The notes below the pieces were generated by a model. The model made no database searches, was not told where the DNA came from, and saw only the letters and a program-made list of their open reading frames with translations. Positions 1 to 6,369 of a stretch of DNA of 14,778 nucleotides are shown here, piece after piece; position 1 is the stretch's first letter, and each line of letters begins with the position of its first letter. Source of the DNA: Candidatus Bathyarchaeota archaeon (lineage in GTDB: Archaea; Thermoproteota; Bathyarchaeia; Bathyarchaeales; Bathyarchaeaceae). Position numbers and translations under genes: made by a program. The stretch lies in contig CP070636.1 in NCBI GenBank assembly GCA_020356305.1, positions 60,671 to 75,448 of the forward strand, read 5' to 3'.

Positions 1-1
1 A

Positions 2-223
2 CAAGTTCCTAAGGAAGAACGCCGGACTTTGGGTACTAACTGGTTGTGCTTGGGCCCTGGAAAAATCCTTTTCATCGATGGTGAAGAAACGAACGTTCAT
101 ACCCGAAGAGCGCTGGAGAAACGTGGCATAGACGTGATCAGCTTCAAAATGCCCGAGCTTATCGGCGGCGCCGGAGGACCCAGATGCATGACGATGCCTC
201 TGTGGAGGCAGAGCGACTCGTAG
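2..223 (+). CDS. Arginine deiminase/amidinotransferase family, C-terminal end (5' truncated by window)
   Basis: Only the last 73 or so codons are present; the reading frame is open from base 2 and ends in TAG at 221-223. The tail carries GGAGGPRCMTMPL, the glycine-rich loop with the nucleophilic cysteine that closes the active site in guanidine-modifying enzymes. The RCM-x-x-PL form is that of arginine deiminase (arginine to citrulline plus ammonia) rather than the GG-x-HC-x-T-Q form of agmatine deiminase. The stop lies inside the Shine-Dalgarno of a carbamoyltransferase, so the two are almost certainly co-transcribed, as in the arginine deiminase pathway. The family is clear from the motif and the neighbour; the exact substrate is inferred, because the N-terminal half with the other catalytic residues is outside the window. 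Confidence 0.72.
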   Translation, partial: QVPKEERRTLGTNWLCLGPGKILFIDGEETNVHTRRALEKRGIDVISFKMPELIGGAGGPRCMTMPLWRQSDS

Positions 224-235
224 GAGGAAAAAGCA

Positions 236-1168
236 TTGGGAAAGTTGTCGCAAAAGGACATTCTTACATGTCAGGATTTGACGCCAAAAGACGTATCGTT
301 AATCTTTGAGACAGCGAAGGAGATGAAACATGCCCACTACCGAGGCGAGAAACGGAAGCTTCTAGACGGAAAAAATTTGGGAATGATTTTTGAAGAACCC
401 TCTACTAGAACGAGGGTTTCTTTTGAAGTTGCCATGAGCCATCTGGGTGGACATGCTCTATATCTGCGCCCGGGAGAGATCCATTTAAGTGGACGAGAGA
501 CGGTAGCAGACACTGCCAGAGTCTTAAGCAGATACGTTGACGCTGTAATGGCGAGGCTCTTTAAACATGAAACGTTGATGGAAATTGCCCAAAACTCTAC
601 TGTTCCCGTCATAAATGGGTTGACTGACTGGTTTCATCCAGTCCAAGCGTTGACTGACGTTTACACAATGTGGGAGCACTTCGGAGATTTGAAGAACATT
701 AGAACTGTGTTCTTCGGGGATGCGACCAATGTTGCGAATTCGCTGTTGATCTTAACTTCAAAGCTTGGAATCAACTTCACCTTCTGCAGTCCTAAGAAAT
801 ATTGGCCAAAAGTGTCCATTATGGAAATGGTGGAAAAAAATGTGGAGGAAACAGGTGTCGCTCCTACCTTAACCGAAAACATTGACGATGCAGTCCGTGA
901 TGTAAACGTAGTTTACACGGACCTTTGGTGGTGGGTTGGTCAAGAAAAAGAGGCTGAAGAAAGGAAGAAAGCCTTCACACCTTATCAGGTCAATATGCGC
1001 CTAATTGACAAAGCAGCCAAGAACGTGGTTTTCATGCATTGCCTTCCAGCTGATCGTGGTTTTGAGGTAACAAATGAAGTCATCGACAGTCCCAAATCGA
1101 TAGTTTGGGATCAAGCTGAAAACAGACTCCACGTGGAGAAAGCGCTATTAGCCTTGTTGATAACATGA
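236..1168 (+). CDS. argF: Ornithine carbamoyltransferase family protein with altered SMG loop
   Basis: A 310-residue protein of the usual length for this family. It transfers a carbamoyl group between carbamoyl phosphate and an amine (ornithine to citrulline, or the reverse in arginine breakdown) in the cytoplasm. Visible motifs are the carbamoyl-phosphate loop STRTR (56-60), Arg107, HPVQ (134-137) and the HCLP loop (269-272) that contacts the second substrate. The start is TTG at 236, supported by AGGAGG at 222-227 eight bases upstream; no ATG fits. It follows the deiminase gene by 12 bases. Oddity: the ornithine-binding segment normally reading D-x-W-x-SMG is DLWWWVG (229-235), so Ser-Met is replaced by Trp-Val while the flanks align without gaps. 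The fold is certain, but the second substrate may not be ornithine. Putrescine carbamoyltransferase is an alternative, though its loop as I know it differs too. Confidence 0.88.
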   Translation: MGKLSQKDILTCQDLTPKDVSLIFETAKEMKHAHYRGEKRKLLDGKNLGMIFEEPSTRTRVSFEVAMSHLGGHALYLRPGEIHLSGRETVADTARVLSRYVDAVMARLFKHETLMEIAQNSTVPVINGLTDWFHPVQALTDVYTMWEHFGDLKNIRTVFFGDATNVANSLLILTSKLGINFTFCSPKKYWPKVSIMEMVEKNVEETGVAPTLTENIDDAVRDVNVVYTDLWWWVGQEKEAEERKKAFTPYQVNMRLIDKAAKNVVFMHCLPADRGFEVTNEVIDSPKSIVWDQAENRLHVEKALLALLIT

Positions 1169-1249
1169 AACAGGATAAAATCAAGCAGTCGTGCGAACAT
1201 CCATGTCTTCTTTTCCTATTTCCCAGGATTTCTTGAAATGCGCACGCTC

Positions 1250-1255
1250 TTTTTT
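1250..1255 (+). terminator. Possible T-tract terminator after the carbamoyltransferase gene
   Basis: A run of six T lies 80 bases after the argF-like stop, preceded by a pyrimidine-rich stretch (about 1207-1234). Archaeal RNA polymerase ends transcripts at such T-tracts. It sits just upstream of the tatA promoter, which is a sensible place for the end of the upstream transcript. The tract is short. Confidence 0.35.
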
Positions 1256-1305
1256 CGGGTGTTTTCCCGGTATACATCTGGAGTTTCATACATTTCACCA
1301 TTAAG

Positions 1306-1313
1306 TTTTAAAG
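1306..1313 (+). promoter_or_regulatory. TATA-like box of the tat cluster
   Basis: TTTTAAAG lies about 40 bases before the tatA start. A transcription start about 25 bases downstream (near 1334) would leave a 15-base leader that contains the GGAGG at 1336-1340, a self-consistent archaeal promoter arrangement. Confidence 0.5.
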
Positions 1314-1348
1314 CTAGGCCCAACACAGTAGTTTCGGAGGCATTCTCC

Positions 1349-1735
1349 ATGGTGCTTGGACTCGGAATGCAAGAGGTGGTCCTGATTTTGGCATTACTTC
1401 TGCTTGTCTTTGGCCCCACAAAATTGCCGACAATCGCAAGAGAATTGGGAAAAGTTGTACGAGAGTTTAATAAAGCGACTTCCGGTCTTCAGGAGGAATT
1501 CAACAAGATGAGCTCGGATCTCCCGGAAACTGCTGACATTTCTCCAACTAAGTTTGCGAAGTCCTCCCTAAGAGCCACAGCTAGAAGGAACAGGGACAAA
1601 GCGCTTTCAAACATAGCTGAAAGACTGGATATTAGCACTGAAGGAAAGACCGAGGAGCAGATAAGCCAAGAGATCATTGAGAAAATAGAAAACAATAAAG
1701 GAAAAGCCTCCATTACCAAGGCTGTAGAGAGGTGA
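1349..1735 (+). CDS. tatA: TatA-family translocase protein 1
   Basis: A 128-residue protein of the TatA type, which oligomerises in the membrane to form the passage for folded proteins carrying twin-arginine signals. It shows an N-terminal membrane helix (about 8-21), the FGP hinge (21-23), then an amphipathic helix (about 26-42: LPTIARELGKVVREF) and a charged tail. The open frame runs upstream to 1238, but the ATG at 1349 is chosen because GGAGG (1336-1340) lies eight bases before it and TatA proteins start right before the helix. The tail ends in a helix with TEGKTEEQI (97-105) that is shared with the next gene. The stop overlaps the Shine-Dalgarno of the second TatA gene, so the genes are co-transcribed. 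Confidence 0.88.
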   Translation: MVLGLGMQEVVLILALLLLVFGPTKLPTIARELGKVVREFNKATSGLQEEFNKMSSDLPETADISPTKFAKSSLRATARRNRDKALSNIAERLDISTEGKTEEQISQEIIEKIENNKGKASITKAVER

Positions 1736-1740
1736 AACAT

Positions 1741-2028
1741 ATGGCTTTATTAGGCATAGGCTGGCCTGAATTGATTCTCATCCTCGCGATCGTACTCCTG
1801 CTTTTCGGAGCAACTCGACTGAAAGGCTTGGCAAAGGCTGTAGGCGAAAGCGTGCAGGAATTCAAAAAAGCAACATCTGAACCTACGAAGACGAAGAAGG
1901 AAGAGGAAGAAGATGCTGTCATTGAAGCTGCAAAAAAGATGGGAGTAGAAACCGAAGGCAAAAGTATGGGCCAAATACTGAGCGAAATGAACAAGAAGGC
2001 TGCCGGAAAAGAGAAAATGGTAAGGTAG
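1741..2028 (+). CDS. tatA: TatA-family translocase protein 2
   Basis: A 95-residue second TatA-type subunit. It has a membrane helix (about 9-22), hinge FGATRL (22-27) and amphipathic helix (about 28-44), then an acidic/lysine-rich linker and a C-terminal helix with TEGKSMGQI (71-79) matching the tail of the preceding paralogue. The ATG at 1741 is preferred over the GTG at 1732 because AGAGGTGA (1728-1735) is a good ribosome site for it and the protein then starts MALLGIGWPE, like other TatA proteins. Two TatA-like genes with one tatC could be a TatA plus a specialised paralogue, but I cannot assign a TatB role; the FGP-type hinge and short length favour TatA for both. Confidence 0.87.
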   Translation: MALLGIGWPELILILAIVLLLFGATRLKGLAKAVGESVQEFKKATSEPTKTKKEEEEDAVIEAAKKMGVETEGKSMGQILSEMNKKAAGKEKMVR

Positions 2029-2070
2029 AAACTGAGAAAACATCATCTCGGTGCTTAACTTCCTAGTTAT

Positions 2071-2901
2071 ATGTTACAGTCAGTGGCTGAAATGTCAGAT
2101 GAGCAGAAAGAAGGATTAACCTTCTTTGGGCACTTGATGGAGCTACTTTCTCGCTTCCGTACTATTGCTTATGCGCTAGTCATTTCTACAGTAGCCATGA
2201 TGGTTATTCCTATTTCCCTAGATTTTTCCAGTATTTCAGCTTCTAATCCTTGGTACCAAACAATTTCGTCGTTCGTCATCAGAAAACTACAGACGGATTT
2301 TCTTCCAGCTGACATCGAGCTTCTACCTATCAGTTGGTTTGCTCCCTTAGAAGTCTACATATACGTTTCCATAATGCTTGGAGTTACAGTGAGTTCACCA
2401 GTCATAATGTATCAAATCTACAAATTTGTTAATCCGGCGCTGCATCAACGTGAAAGAAAACTAGTCTACCCCTTCCTCATAGCCTTCACTGGCTTGTTTG
2501 CCTTTGGGTTCTCCTTGGGATATTTGGTGATCATACCTGCCACTGTAAGAGCTATGGTTATGTTTACAGAGATGCTTGGTCTTACCCCCGTATACGGGTT
2601 CTCAGATTTCTTCTCTGTAGTCATGATGACCTTGCTTTTATCCGGCTTCATATTTACGTTTCCAATCTACGTCGTCTTGCTCGTTCAAGCCGGAGTCATA
2701 ACTACAGAACAGATTAAGAAGAGCAGAAAATATTTGTATGTTGGCGCCGTTGTTTTGATAGCTCTAATAGATCCGGAACCAAGTCTCATAACGGAGATAA
2801 CTTGTATTATACCCATTATTATCTTGATGGAAGCAAGCATCTTGATAGCGCGCCGCTTCGAGAAACAACGTGAACAAAACGAACAAAACAGCGACCAATA
2901 A
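2071..2901 (+). CDS. tatC: Sec-independent protein translocase TatC
   Basis: A 276-residue polytopic membrane protein, the receptor that binds the twin-arginine motif of folded substrates. Conserved features are the N-terminal HLMELLSRFR (21-30), the segment SSPVIMYQIYKFVNPAL (108-124) followed by ERK (128-130), and about six hydrophobic helices (roughly 30-47, 92-118, 135-156, 180-205, 220-233, 243-260). The C-terminal tail is polar and glutamine/glutamate-rich. The start at 2071 is the first ATG. A second at 2092 (residue 8) is equally possible, since neither has a clear Shine-Dalgarno. It lies 42 bases after the second tatA gene in the same orientation, completing a minimal Tat system. Confidence 0.93.
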   Translation: MLQSVAEMSDEQKEGLTFFGHLMELLSRFRTIAYALVISTVAMMVIPISLDFSSISASNPWYQTISSFVIRKLQTDFLPADIELLPISWFAPLEVYIYVSIMLGVTVSSPVIMYQIYKFVNPALHQRERKLVYPFLIAFTGLFAFGFSLGYLVIIPATVRAMVMFTEMLGLTPVYGFSDFFSVVMMTLLLSGFIFTFPIYVVLLVQAGVITTEQIKKSRKYLYVGAVVLIALIDPEPSLITEITCIIPIIILMEASILIARRFEKQREQNEQNSDQ

Positions 2902-3059
2902 GACCCGTGGCGCGCGTTTCCATGAAACTCAGCCTGAATCTCCATGCGAACACATCTTTTGGGTGTGCGAAACATATGACGAAGTTCTTGGGTCAAAAGT
3001 CGAAAAGCCGAGCACTTGACAGTTTTCACGAGAAATATTTCTAAGAGGCGGACAAGTTT

Positions 3060-3578
3060 TTGGAGCCCAAAACAAGAAGAGTAGCCTTGGCAGCCATTTT
3101 TGGAGCTGTAATCTTCTTATCCAAGACTTTTTTACCCTCTCCAATAGATAAGATGTTCATTCTGGTCCCGGCTCTTCTACTCGCCTTGGGCGCCTTGGTA
3201 TTGGGAAGAATGGGTGCAACCTACGTTGCCACAGTCGGAGGGATTCTAACTGCTTTGTGGAGGATCAGCATGGCTCCTTTTACTCTCATCTTTGCCGTAT
3301 TATATGGTTTGCTTGTAGATAGCCTCTTCTTCATTCTTAAGATCAAAACTGCCGAGGGTAACGTGAAAACCAGCAGGCTAGTTGCCTCGATGACTTTAAG
3401 CACAGCGTTGCTGGGCGTAATCAGCTATTATACAACTGTTCATTTAGCGGAATTGCTTCCTAAGATCCCCATGTTGGAACTCATCATACTTGCTATGGGC
3501 ACGGTCAATGGCATGGTGGCTGGGTACCTCGCGTCCATCATCTGGCGCGGGCGCTTCTCTTTTCAGAGCAGGGAATAG
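3060..3578 (+). CDS. ECF-transporter S-component-like membrane protein
   Basis: A 172-residue, very hydrophobic protein with about five membrane helices (roughly 7-25, 33-60, 70-93, 106-125, 137-160). The N-terminal pattern of a basic start, VALAAIFGAVIFLSKTF, a PSPIDK turn and a long LLLALGALVLG helix resembles substrate-binding S components of energy-coupling-factor vitamin importers (thiamin-precursor type). The substrate cannot be read from the sequence, and no ECF ATPase or T component lies in the window, so it would have to share a module encoded elsewhere. The start is TTG at 3060: an in-frame stop lies at 3042-3044, no other start occurs before residue 31, and GAGG sits at 3045-3048. 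A general small membrane protein is the alternative. Confidence 0.62.
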   Translation: MEPKTRRVALAAIFGAVIFLSKTFLPSPIDKMFILVPALLLALGALVLGRMGATYVATVGGILTALWRISMAPFTLIFAVLYGLLVDSLFFILKIKTAEGNVKTSRLVASMTLSTALLGVISYYTTVHLAELLPKIPMLELIILAMGTVNGMVAGYLASIIWRGRFSFQSRE

Positions 3579-3603
3579 GCGTAGCCACTGCCCTCAAGGT
3601 AGG

Positions 3604-3833
3604 CTGAGACTGTTGGATACACCCTGCATTCCATTTACAACTAATCCCGATTGTTAGAGGAAGTGGCTCATCATAGTTGAGCGGGACTTGCCTTTGGTTT
3701 TCATCTGTCCTGATGAGGAACCTGTGGGGAAATTGTGAGCAATGTCAAGGAAATATGCGCGCGCATTACATTAATAGAGAAAGGAGTCAAAGAAATCAAG
3801 GCACTGATGGATGACCACATAGAAAAACATTGA
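3604..3833 (+). pseudogene. Decayed small gene of unknown function (one stop, one frameshift)
   Basis: The 394-base gap before the first binding protein is not featureless. One frame gives a protein-like stretch (RLLDTPCIPFTTNPDC, 3607-3654) stopped by TAG at 3655. The same frame then continues as KWLIIVERDLPLVFICPDEE and ends in TGA at 3736-3738. At exactly that point the -1 frame opens as a 32-codon stretch from GTG 3735 to TGA 3833 (VSNVKEICARITLIEKG and onward, ending DDHIEKH). Read through with one stop repaired and one base shift next to a GGGGAAA run, this gives one coherent small protein of about 75 residues, hydrophobic then helical. No start codon with a ribosome site is seen. I do not recognise the family. 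The last 32 codons alone could also be a real microprotein. Confidence 0.35.
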
Positions 3834-3939
3834 AAGCATGTCTGGAATTCTTTCACTAATGAGTTTGCCCGTCAGTGAATCAATAAGAGTTCTTTACGTT
3901 AATTTTGAGATAGGTTACTCTAGTTGTGTGCTCACAAGA

Positions 3940-3951
3940 TTTAAATATAAA
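3940..3951 (+). promoter_or_regulatory. TATA-like box of the first binding-protein gene
   Basis: TTTAAATATAAA is the strongest TATA-like element in the window. Counting about 26 bases from its centre puts transcription start near 3971, practically at the ATG at 3973, so the transcript is likely leaderless or nearly so. Confidence 0.65.
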
Positions 3952-3952
3952 C

Positions 3953-3971
3953 TTCCCTCATACAGAGGGAA
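3953..3971 (+). repeat. Perfect 7-bp inverted repeat between TATA box and start codon
   Basis: TTCCCTC (3953-3959) and GAGGGAA (3965-3971) are perfect inverted copies separated by five bases. They fill the space between the TATA box and the expected transcription start, where a bound repressor would block polymerase. If transcription starts slightly earlier than expected, it could instead fold as a hairpin over the AGAGGGA ribosome site. Confidence 0.6.
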
Positions 3972-3972
3972 C

Positions 3973-5142
3973 ATGAAAAGAAGGGATTTCCTTAAGATAG
4001 CAGGCACAGGAGCAGCGGGCTTGGCTGTAGGAGGAGCTGCTAGTTACCTTTGGTCGCAATCTAGAATAACGTCACTGGAGAACCAGTTAAAGCGCGCCCA
4101 TGTCCCACTAGCCTTAGAGGATAGCTTAAACATATTCAACTGGACGTACTACCTCAACAGAAATAGAGTTGACAAATGGGCTGCAGATCTTGGAATAGGG
4201 CTGGCCTACGACACTTATGAAAGCGGTGAAACCCTTATGGGCGAACTAGAGGGTTCCTATCCCGCAGCTACCGGATACGATATTTGCGTAATGACCGATG
4301 GAGATGTACCTTATGCCATAGAACAGGGGTATTTTGAGCCTCTCGACCTTGACAAGATTCCGAACTTTGAACTCGTTCCCAACGATTTCAAAGATCCTGA
4401 CTACGATCCTGAAAATCAGTACACCATCATCTATTCATACGGCACTACAGGGATAGGATGGAACAGCGACGAGGTCACTGAAGGCATCACAAAGTGGGCT
4501 GACATCTTCGACACTACTCCAGGAGGGATTCTCGATAAATATAAGGGGAAAGTAACCATGATGCCCGAGGTTACTGAGATACTAGCTGCTGCACTATTTT
4601 ACCTGGGACGTGACCCTAACAGCTGCGAGGAAGACGATCTGGAAGCCGCAAAAAATGCTTTAATTGCACAAAAGCCCTACCTAGCCGATTATGCAGGCAC
4701 TGAGGAGTTCATGATGGGACTAGAGACCGGGGATTTCTTAATCTCTCATGGATGGAACGGAGATATAGGGGGAATCGTCTACGAGTCCAGCGAAACGGAT
4801 GTTCTCCTTGAGAAAATTCTGCCACGAATAAAGTACACGGTTGCTGAGGAGGGGGGCATTGCGTGGTATGACAACTTCGCTATTCCAAAGGGAGCCCCAC
4901 ACCCTGAGGCAGCTCACGCATTCATCGACTTTATGCTTAGGCCTGAAATTGCGGCAATAAACACCATGTCGGTCAAGTATCCATTTCCAACAGGTAGAGA
5001 CTACGTGCCTAAGGCGCTCAGAGAGGACCCCCTAATCTTTACGCCTCCGGAGCTTCTTGCGAAGCTAACCCGTACTAGGACGTTTACACCAGAAGAAAGG
5101 ACTCGTCGCCAGGCGATATGGACAGCGGTGCGGGCAGCTTAA
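3973..5142 (+). CDS. Tat-exported PotD-like polyamine-type ABC substrate-binding protein
   Basis: A 389-residue extracellular binding protein. The N-terminus is a textbook twin-arginine signal (MKRRDFLKIAGTG) followed by a weakly hydrophobic Gly/Ala stretch (11-26), so it is exported folded, probably staying membrane-anchored since no lipobox cysteine is seen. A short helical linker (29-41) precedes the domain. PotD-family landmarks are FNWTYYL (55-61), YESGETLM (82-89), YSYGTTGIGWN (154-164) and EGGIAWYDNFAIP (293-305), whose Trp and Asp match the residues gripping the ligand amines in PotD. The longer frame from 3838 is rejected because it would bury the signal and run through the TATA box. 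The permeases and ATPase follow after a gap holding an RNA candidate. The family is secure; spermidine or putrescine as ligand is inferred. Confidence 0.87.
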   Translation: MKRRDFLKIAGTGAAGLAVGGAASYLWSQSRITSLENQLKRAHVPLALEDSLNIFNWTYYLNRNRVDKWAADLGIGLAYDTYESGETLMGELEGSYPAATGYDICVMTDGDVPYAIEQGYFEPLDLDKIPNFELVPNDFKDPDYDPENQYTIIYSYGTTGIGWNSDEVTEGITKWADIFDTTPGGILDKYKGKVTMMPEVTEILAAALFYLGRDPNSCEEDDLEAAKNALIAQKPYLADYAGTEEFMMGLETGDFLISHGWNGDIGGIVYESSETDVLLEKILPRIKYTVAEEGGIAWYDNFAIPKGAPHPEAAHAFIDFMLRPEIAAINTMSVKYPFPTGRDYVPKALREDPLIFTPPELLAKLTRTRTFTPEERTRRQAIWTAVRAA

Positions 5143-5189
5143 CCTTACTTCCATGCAGACGCCCATACCTGAGAGTTTCGGCATGCCAG

Positions 5190-5372
5190 GCTATTGTCAG
5201 TGAGATGCTGTTCTAGCTTTGCGCGTGGTGAAAGTCCAGTATGGGGACGCAAAAGCGTGACGACGAACGTGGAACCAAGACAAACTTCGGTCTAGTCCTA
5301 GTGGAGATGGACGGACCGGAGACTATGGCCTTTCCAGCGACATGGAGCTGAAGCAGCCCTTGAAGTAGCTAT
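5190..5372 (+). ncRNA. Structured RNA candidate (resembles IS200/IS605 right-end RNA)
   Basis: This stretch has no open frame but folds into consecutive helices by eye. GCTTTGCG (5216-5223) pairs with CGCAAAAGC (5248-5256) with one bulged A, enclosing TGG/CCA (5226-5228, 5236-5238) around the loop TGAAAGT. CTTCGGTC (5285-5292) pairs with GACCGGAG (5314-5321) including one G-T pair, continuing after a small internal loop with GTCC/GGAC (5295-5298, 5309-5312). TCCA/TGGA (5333-5336, 5343-5346) and GCTG/CAGC (5347-5350, 5354-5357) follow. From memory, the order of a GGTGAAAGTCC loop, a GGAACC joint and a terminal GAAGCAGCCC resembles the RNA at right ends of archaeal IS200/IS605 tnpB elements. 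That identity is unproven, and no tnpB remnant is seen. A cis-regulatory RNA for the permease genes is the alternative. Confidence 0.4.
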
Positions 5373-5454
5373 TCTAAGAGATTAACCACAAATCATAGTT
5401 TTGCAATTCACAAGTTTTAAATGTGCGTGCAAAAACTATACAAAAAAGGAAAAT

Positions 5455-5461
5455 CTTTATC
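5455..5461 (+). promoter_or_regulatory. TATA-like box of the first permease operon
   Basis: CTTTATC, preceded by a purine-rich AAAAAAGGAAAAT that fits a TFB recognition element, lies with its centre 26 bases before the ATG at 5484. This favours a leaderless transcript starting at that ATG and independent transcription of the permease-ATPase genes from the binding-protein gene. A weaker box, TTTTAAAT (5415-5422), lies further upstream. Confidence 0.45.
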
Positions 5462-5483
5462 TCCAAAAGGCGTGCACGTAGAG

Positions 5484-6368
5484 ATGAAAGGATTCGCCAA
5501 GAAGTACATTGCTGCAGTAAGGCGAAGTAGGAGAATGCAATACTTTTTACTTTTGCTACCAGGCATGGTCTACTTGGCAATATTCTTTATGGTTCCATTT
5601 CTCCTAACCGCTCTGTATAGTGTCAATATGGTCAACAGACTTAAGCAAATTGTCTTCACCCCTTCTCTTGAATGGTATCTGTACGCCTTTGGAATGGAGG
5701 GGTTACTTACTATCTTTTTGAGGTCGATAGGGTACGGACTGGCAACTACTCTCCTATGTGTGATGCTGGGCTACCCTGTTGCGTATTACATTGCCGTTAA
5801 ATGCAGGTATAAGGATTTTGTACTCCTGCTTTTCATGGTTCCCCTATGGATTAGCTTCTTACTACGAACCTATGCATTAATGGGCATCCTATCATCGTCT
5901 GGTCTATTAAATGAGATTCTCTTAGGGCTAGGGATCATTAAAGAACCTCTGGAAATATTACGCACGAATACGGCCGTCTTCATAGGTATGGTCTACAATT
6001 ACCTCTTGTTCATGGTCCTACCTCTTTATGCATGCTTGGAGAAGCTTGATGTATCCCTACTGGAGGCTGCATCGACTTTAGGAGCAGGAAAGATCTCTAC
6101 CTTTTTAAGAGTGATCCTGCCTCTATCCCTTCCTGGGATAGTAGCGGGATCTCTACTTGTATTCATTCCAGCGACAGGTGAGTTTATAATCCCTGATTTA
6201 ATGGGTGGTACACAAAGTTCCATGATAGGAAATGTCATATACTCCGTCTTTTTGGAAGCAAGAAATTGGTCGCTTGGCTCTGCTATTTCCCTACTATTCA
6301 TAGCATTCATTCTGGCCATAATTTTGCTATACCTAAAATACGCAAGAATTAAGGAGGTAGTTTTCTAA
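5484..6368 (+). CDS. PotB-type ABC permease, first importer
   Basis: A 294-residue inner permease subunit of a polyamine-type ABC importer with about six membrane helices, starting with a hydrophobic helix at roughly 20-42. The cytoplasmic coupling motif is intact: LEAASTLGAGKISTFLRVILP (193-213), followed by LSLPGIVAGSLLVFIPATGEF (214-234) and PDLMGG (237-242), the PotB signature. The frame is open from ATG 5421, but the ATG at 5484 is chosen because it lies one promoter distance from the TATA-like box and the protein then begins with a short basic segment before the first helix. The extra 21 residues of the longer version look unlike the family. The next permease starts two bases after the stop, and its ribosome site GGAGGT lies inside this gene. 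Confidence 0.88.
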   Translation: MKGFAKKYIAAVRRSRRMQYFLLLLPGMVYLAIFFMVPFLLTALYSVNMVNRLKQIVFTPSLEWYLYAFGMEGLLTIFLRSIGYGLATTLLCVMLGYPVAYYIAVKCRYKDFVLLLFMVPLWISFLLRTYALMGILSSSGLLNEILLGLGIIKEPLEILRTNTAVFIGMVYNYLLFMVLPLYACLEKLDVSLLEAASTLGAGKISTFLRVILPLSLPGIVAGSLLVFIPATGEFIIPDLMGGTQSSMIGNVIYSVFLEARNWSLGSAISLLFIAFILAIILLYLKYARIKEVVF

Positions 6369-6369
6369 T

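Noticed and set aside
1238..1348. 37-codon N-terminal extension of TatA protein 1
   Set aside because: TatA proteins start at the membrane helix, and the ATG at 1349 has GGAGG eight bases upstream. The extension covers the promoter.
3710..3732. CTGATGAG followed by GGGGAAA, resembling the hammerhead ribozyme core or a C box of a C/D guide RNA
   Set aside because: The bases between the two cores cannot form stem II, and no D' or nearby D box is in place for a C/D RNA.
3755..3766. Perfect palindrome ATGCGCGCGCAT
   Set aside because: It lies within the small-gene remnant, away from any promoter, and alternating GC repeats make self-complementarity cheap.
3838..3972. 45-codon N-terminal extension of the first binding protein
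   Set aside because: It runs through the strongest TATA-like box and the inverted repeat, and it would bury the twin-arginine signal inside the protein.
5216..5372. RNase P RNA or group II intron identity for the structured RNA, prompted by the GTGAAAGTCC stretch
   Set aside because: The other universal RNase P blocks are missing, and no group II domain V hairpin or reverse transcriptase frame is present.
5421..5483. 21-codon N-terminal extension of the first permease
   Set aside because: It has no ribosome site, and a TATA-like box sits inside it at promoter distance from the ATG at 5484. It remains a possible alternative start.
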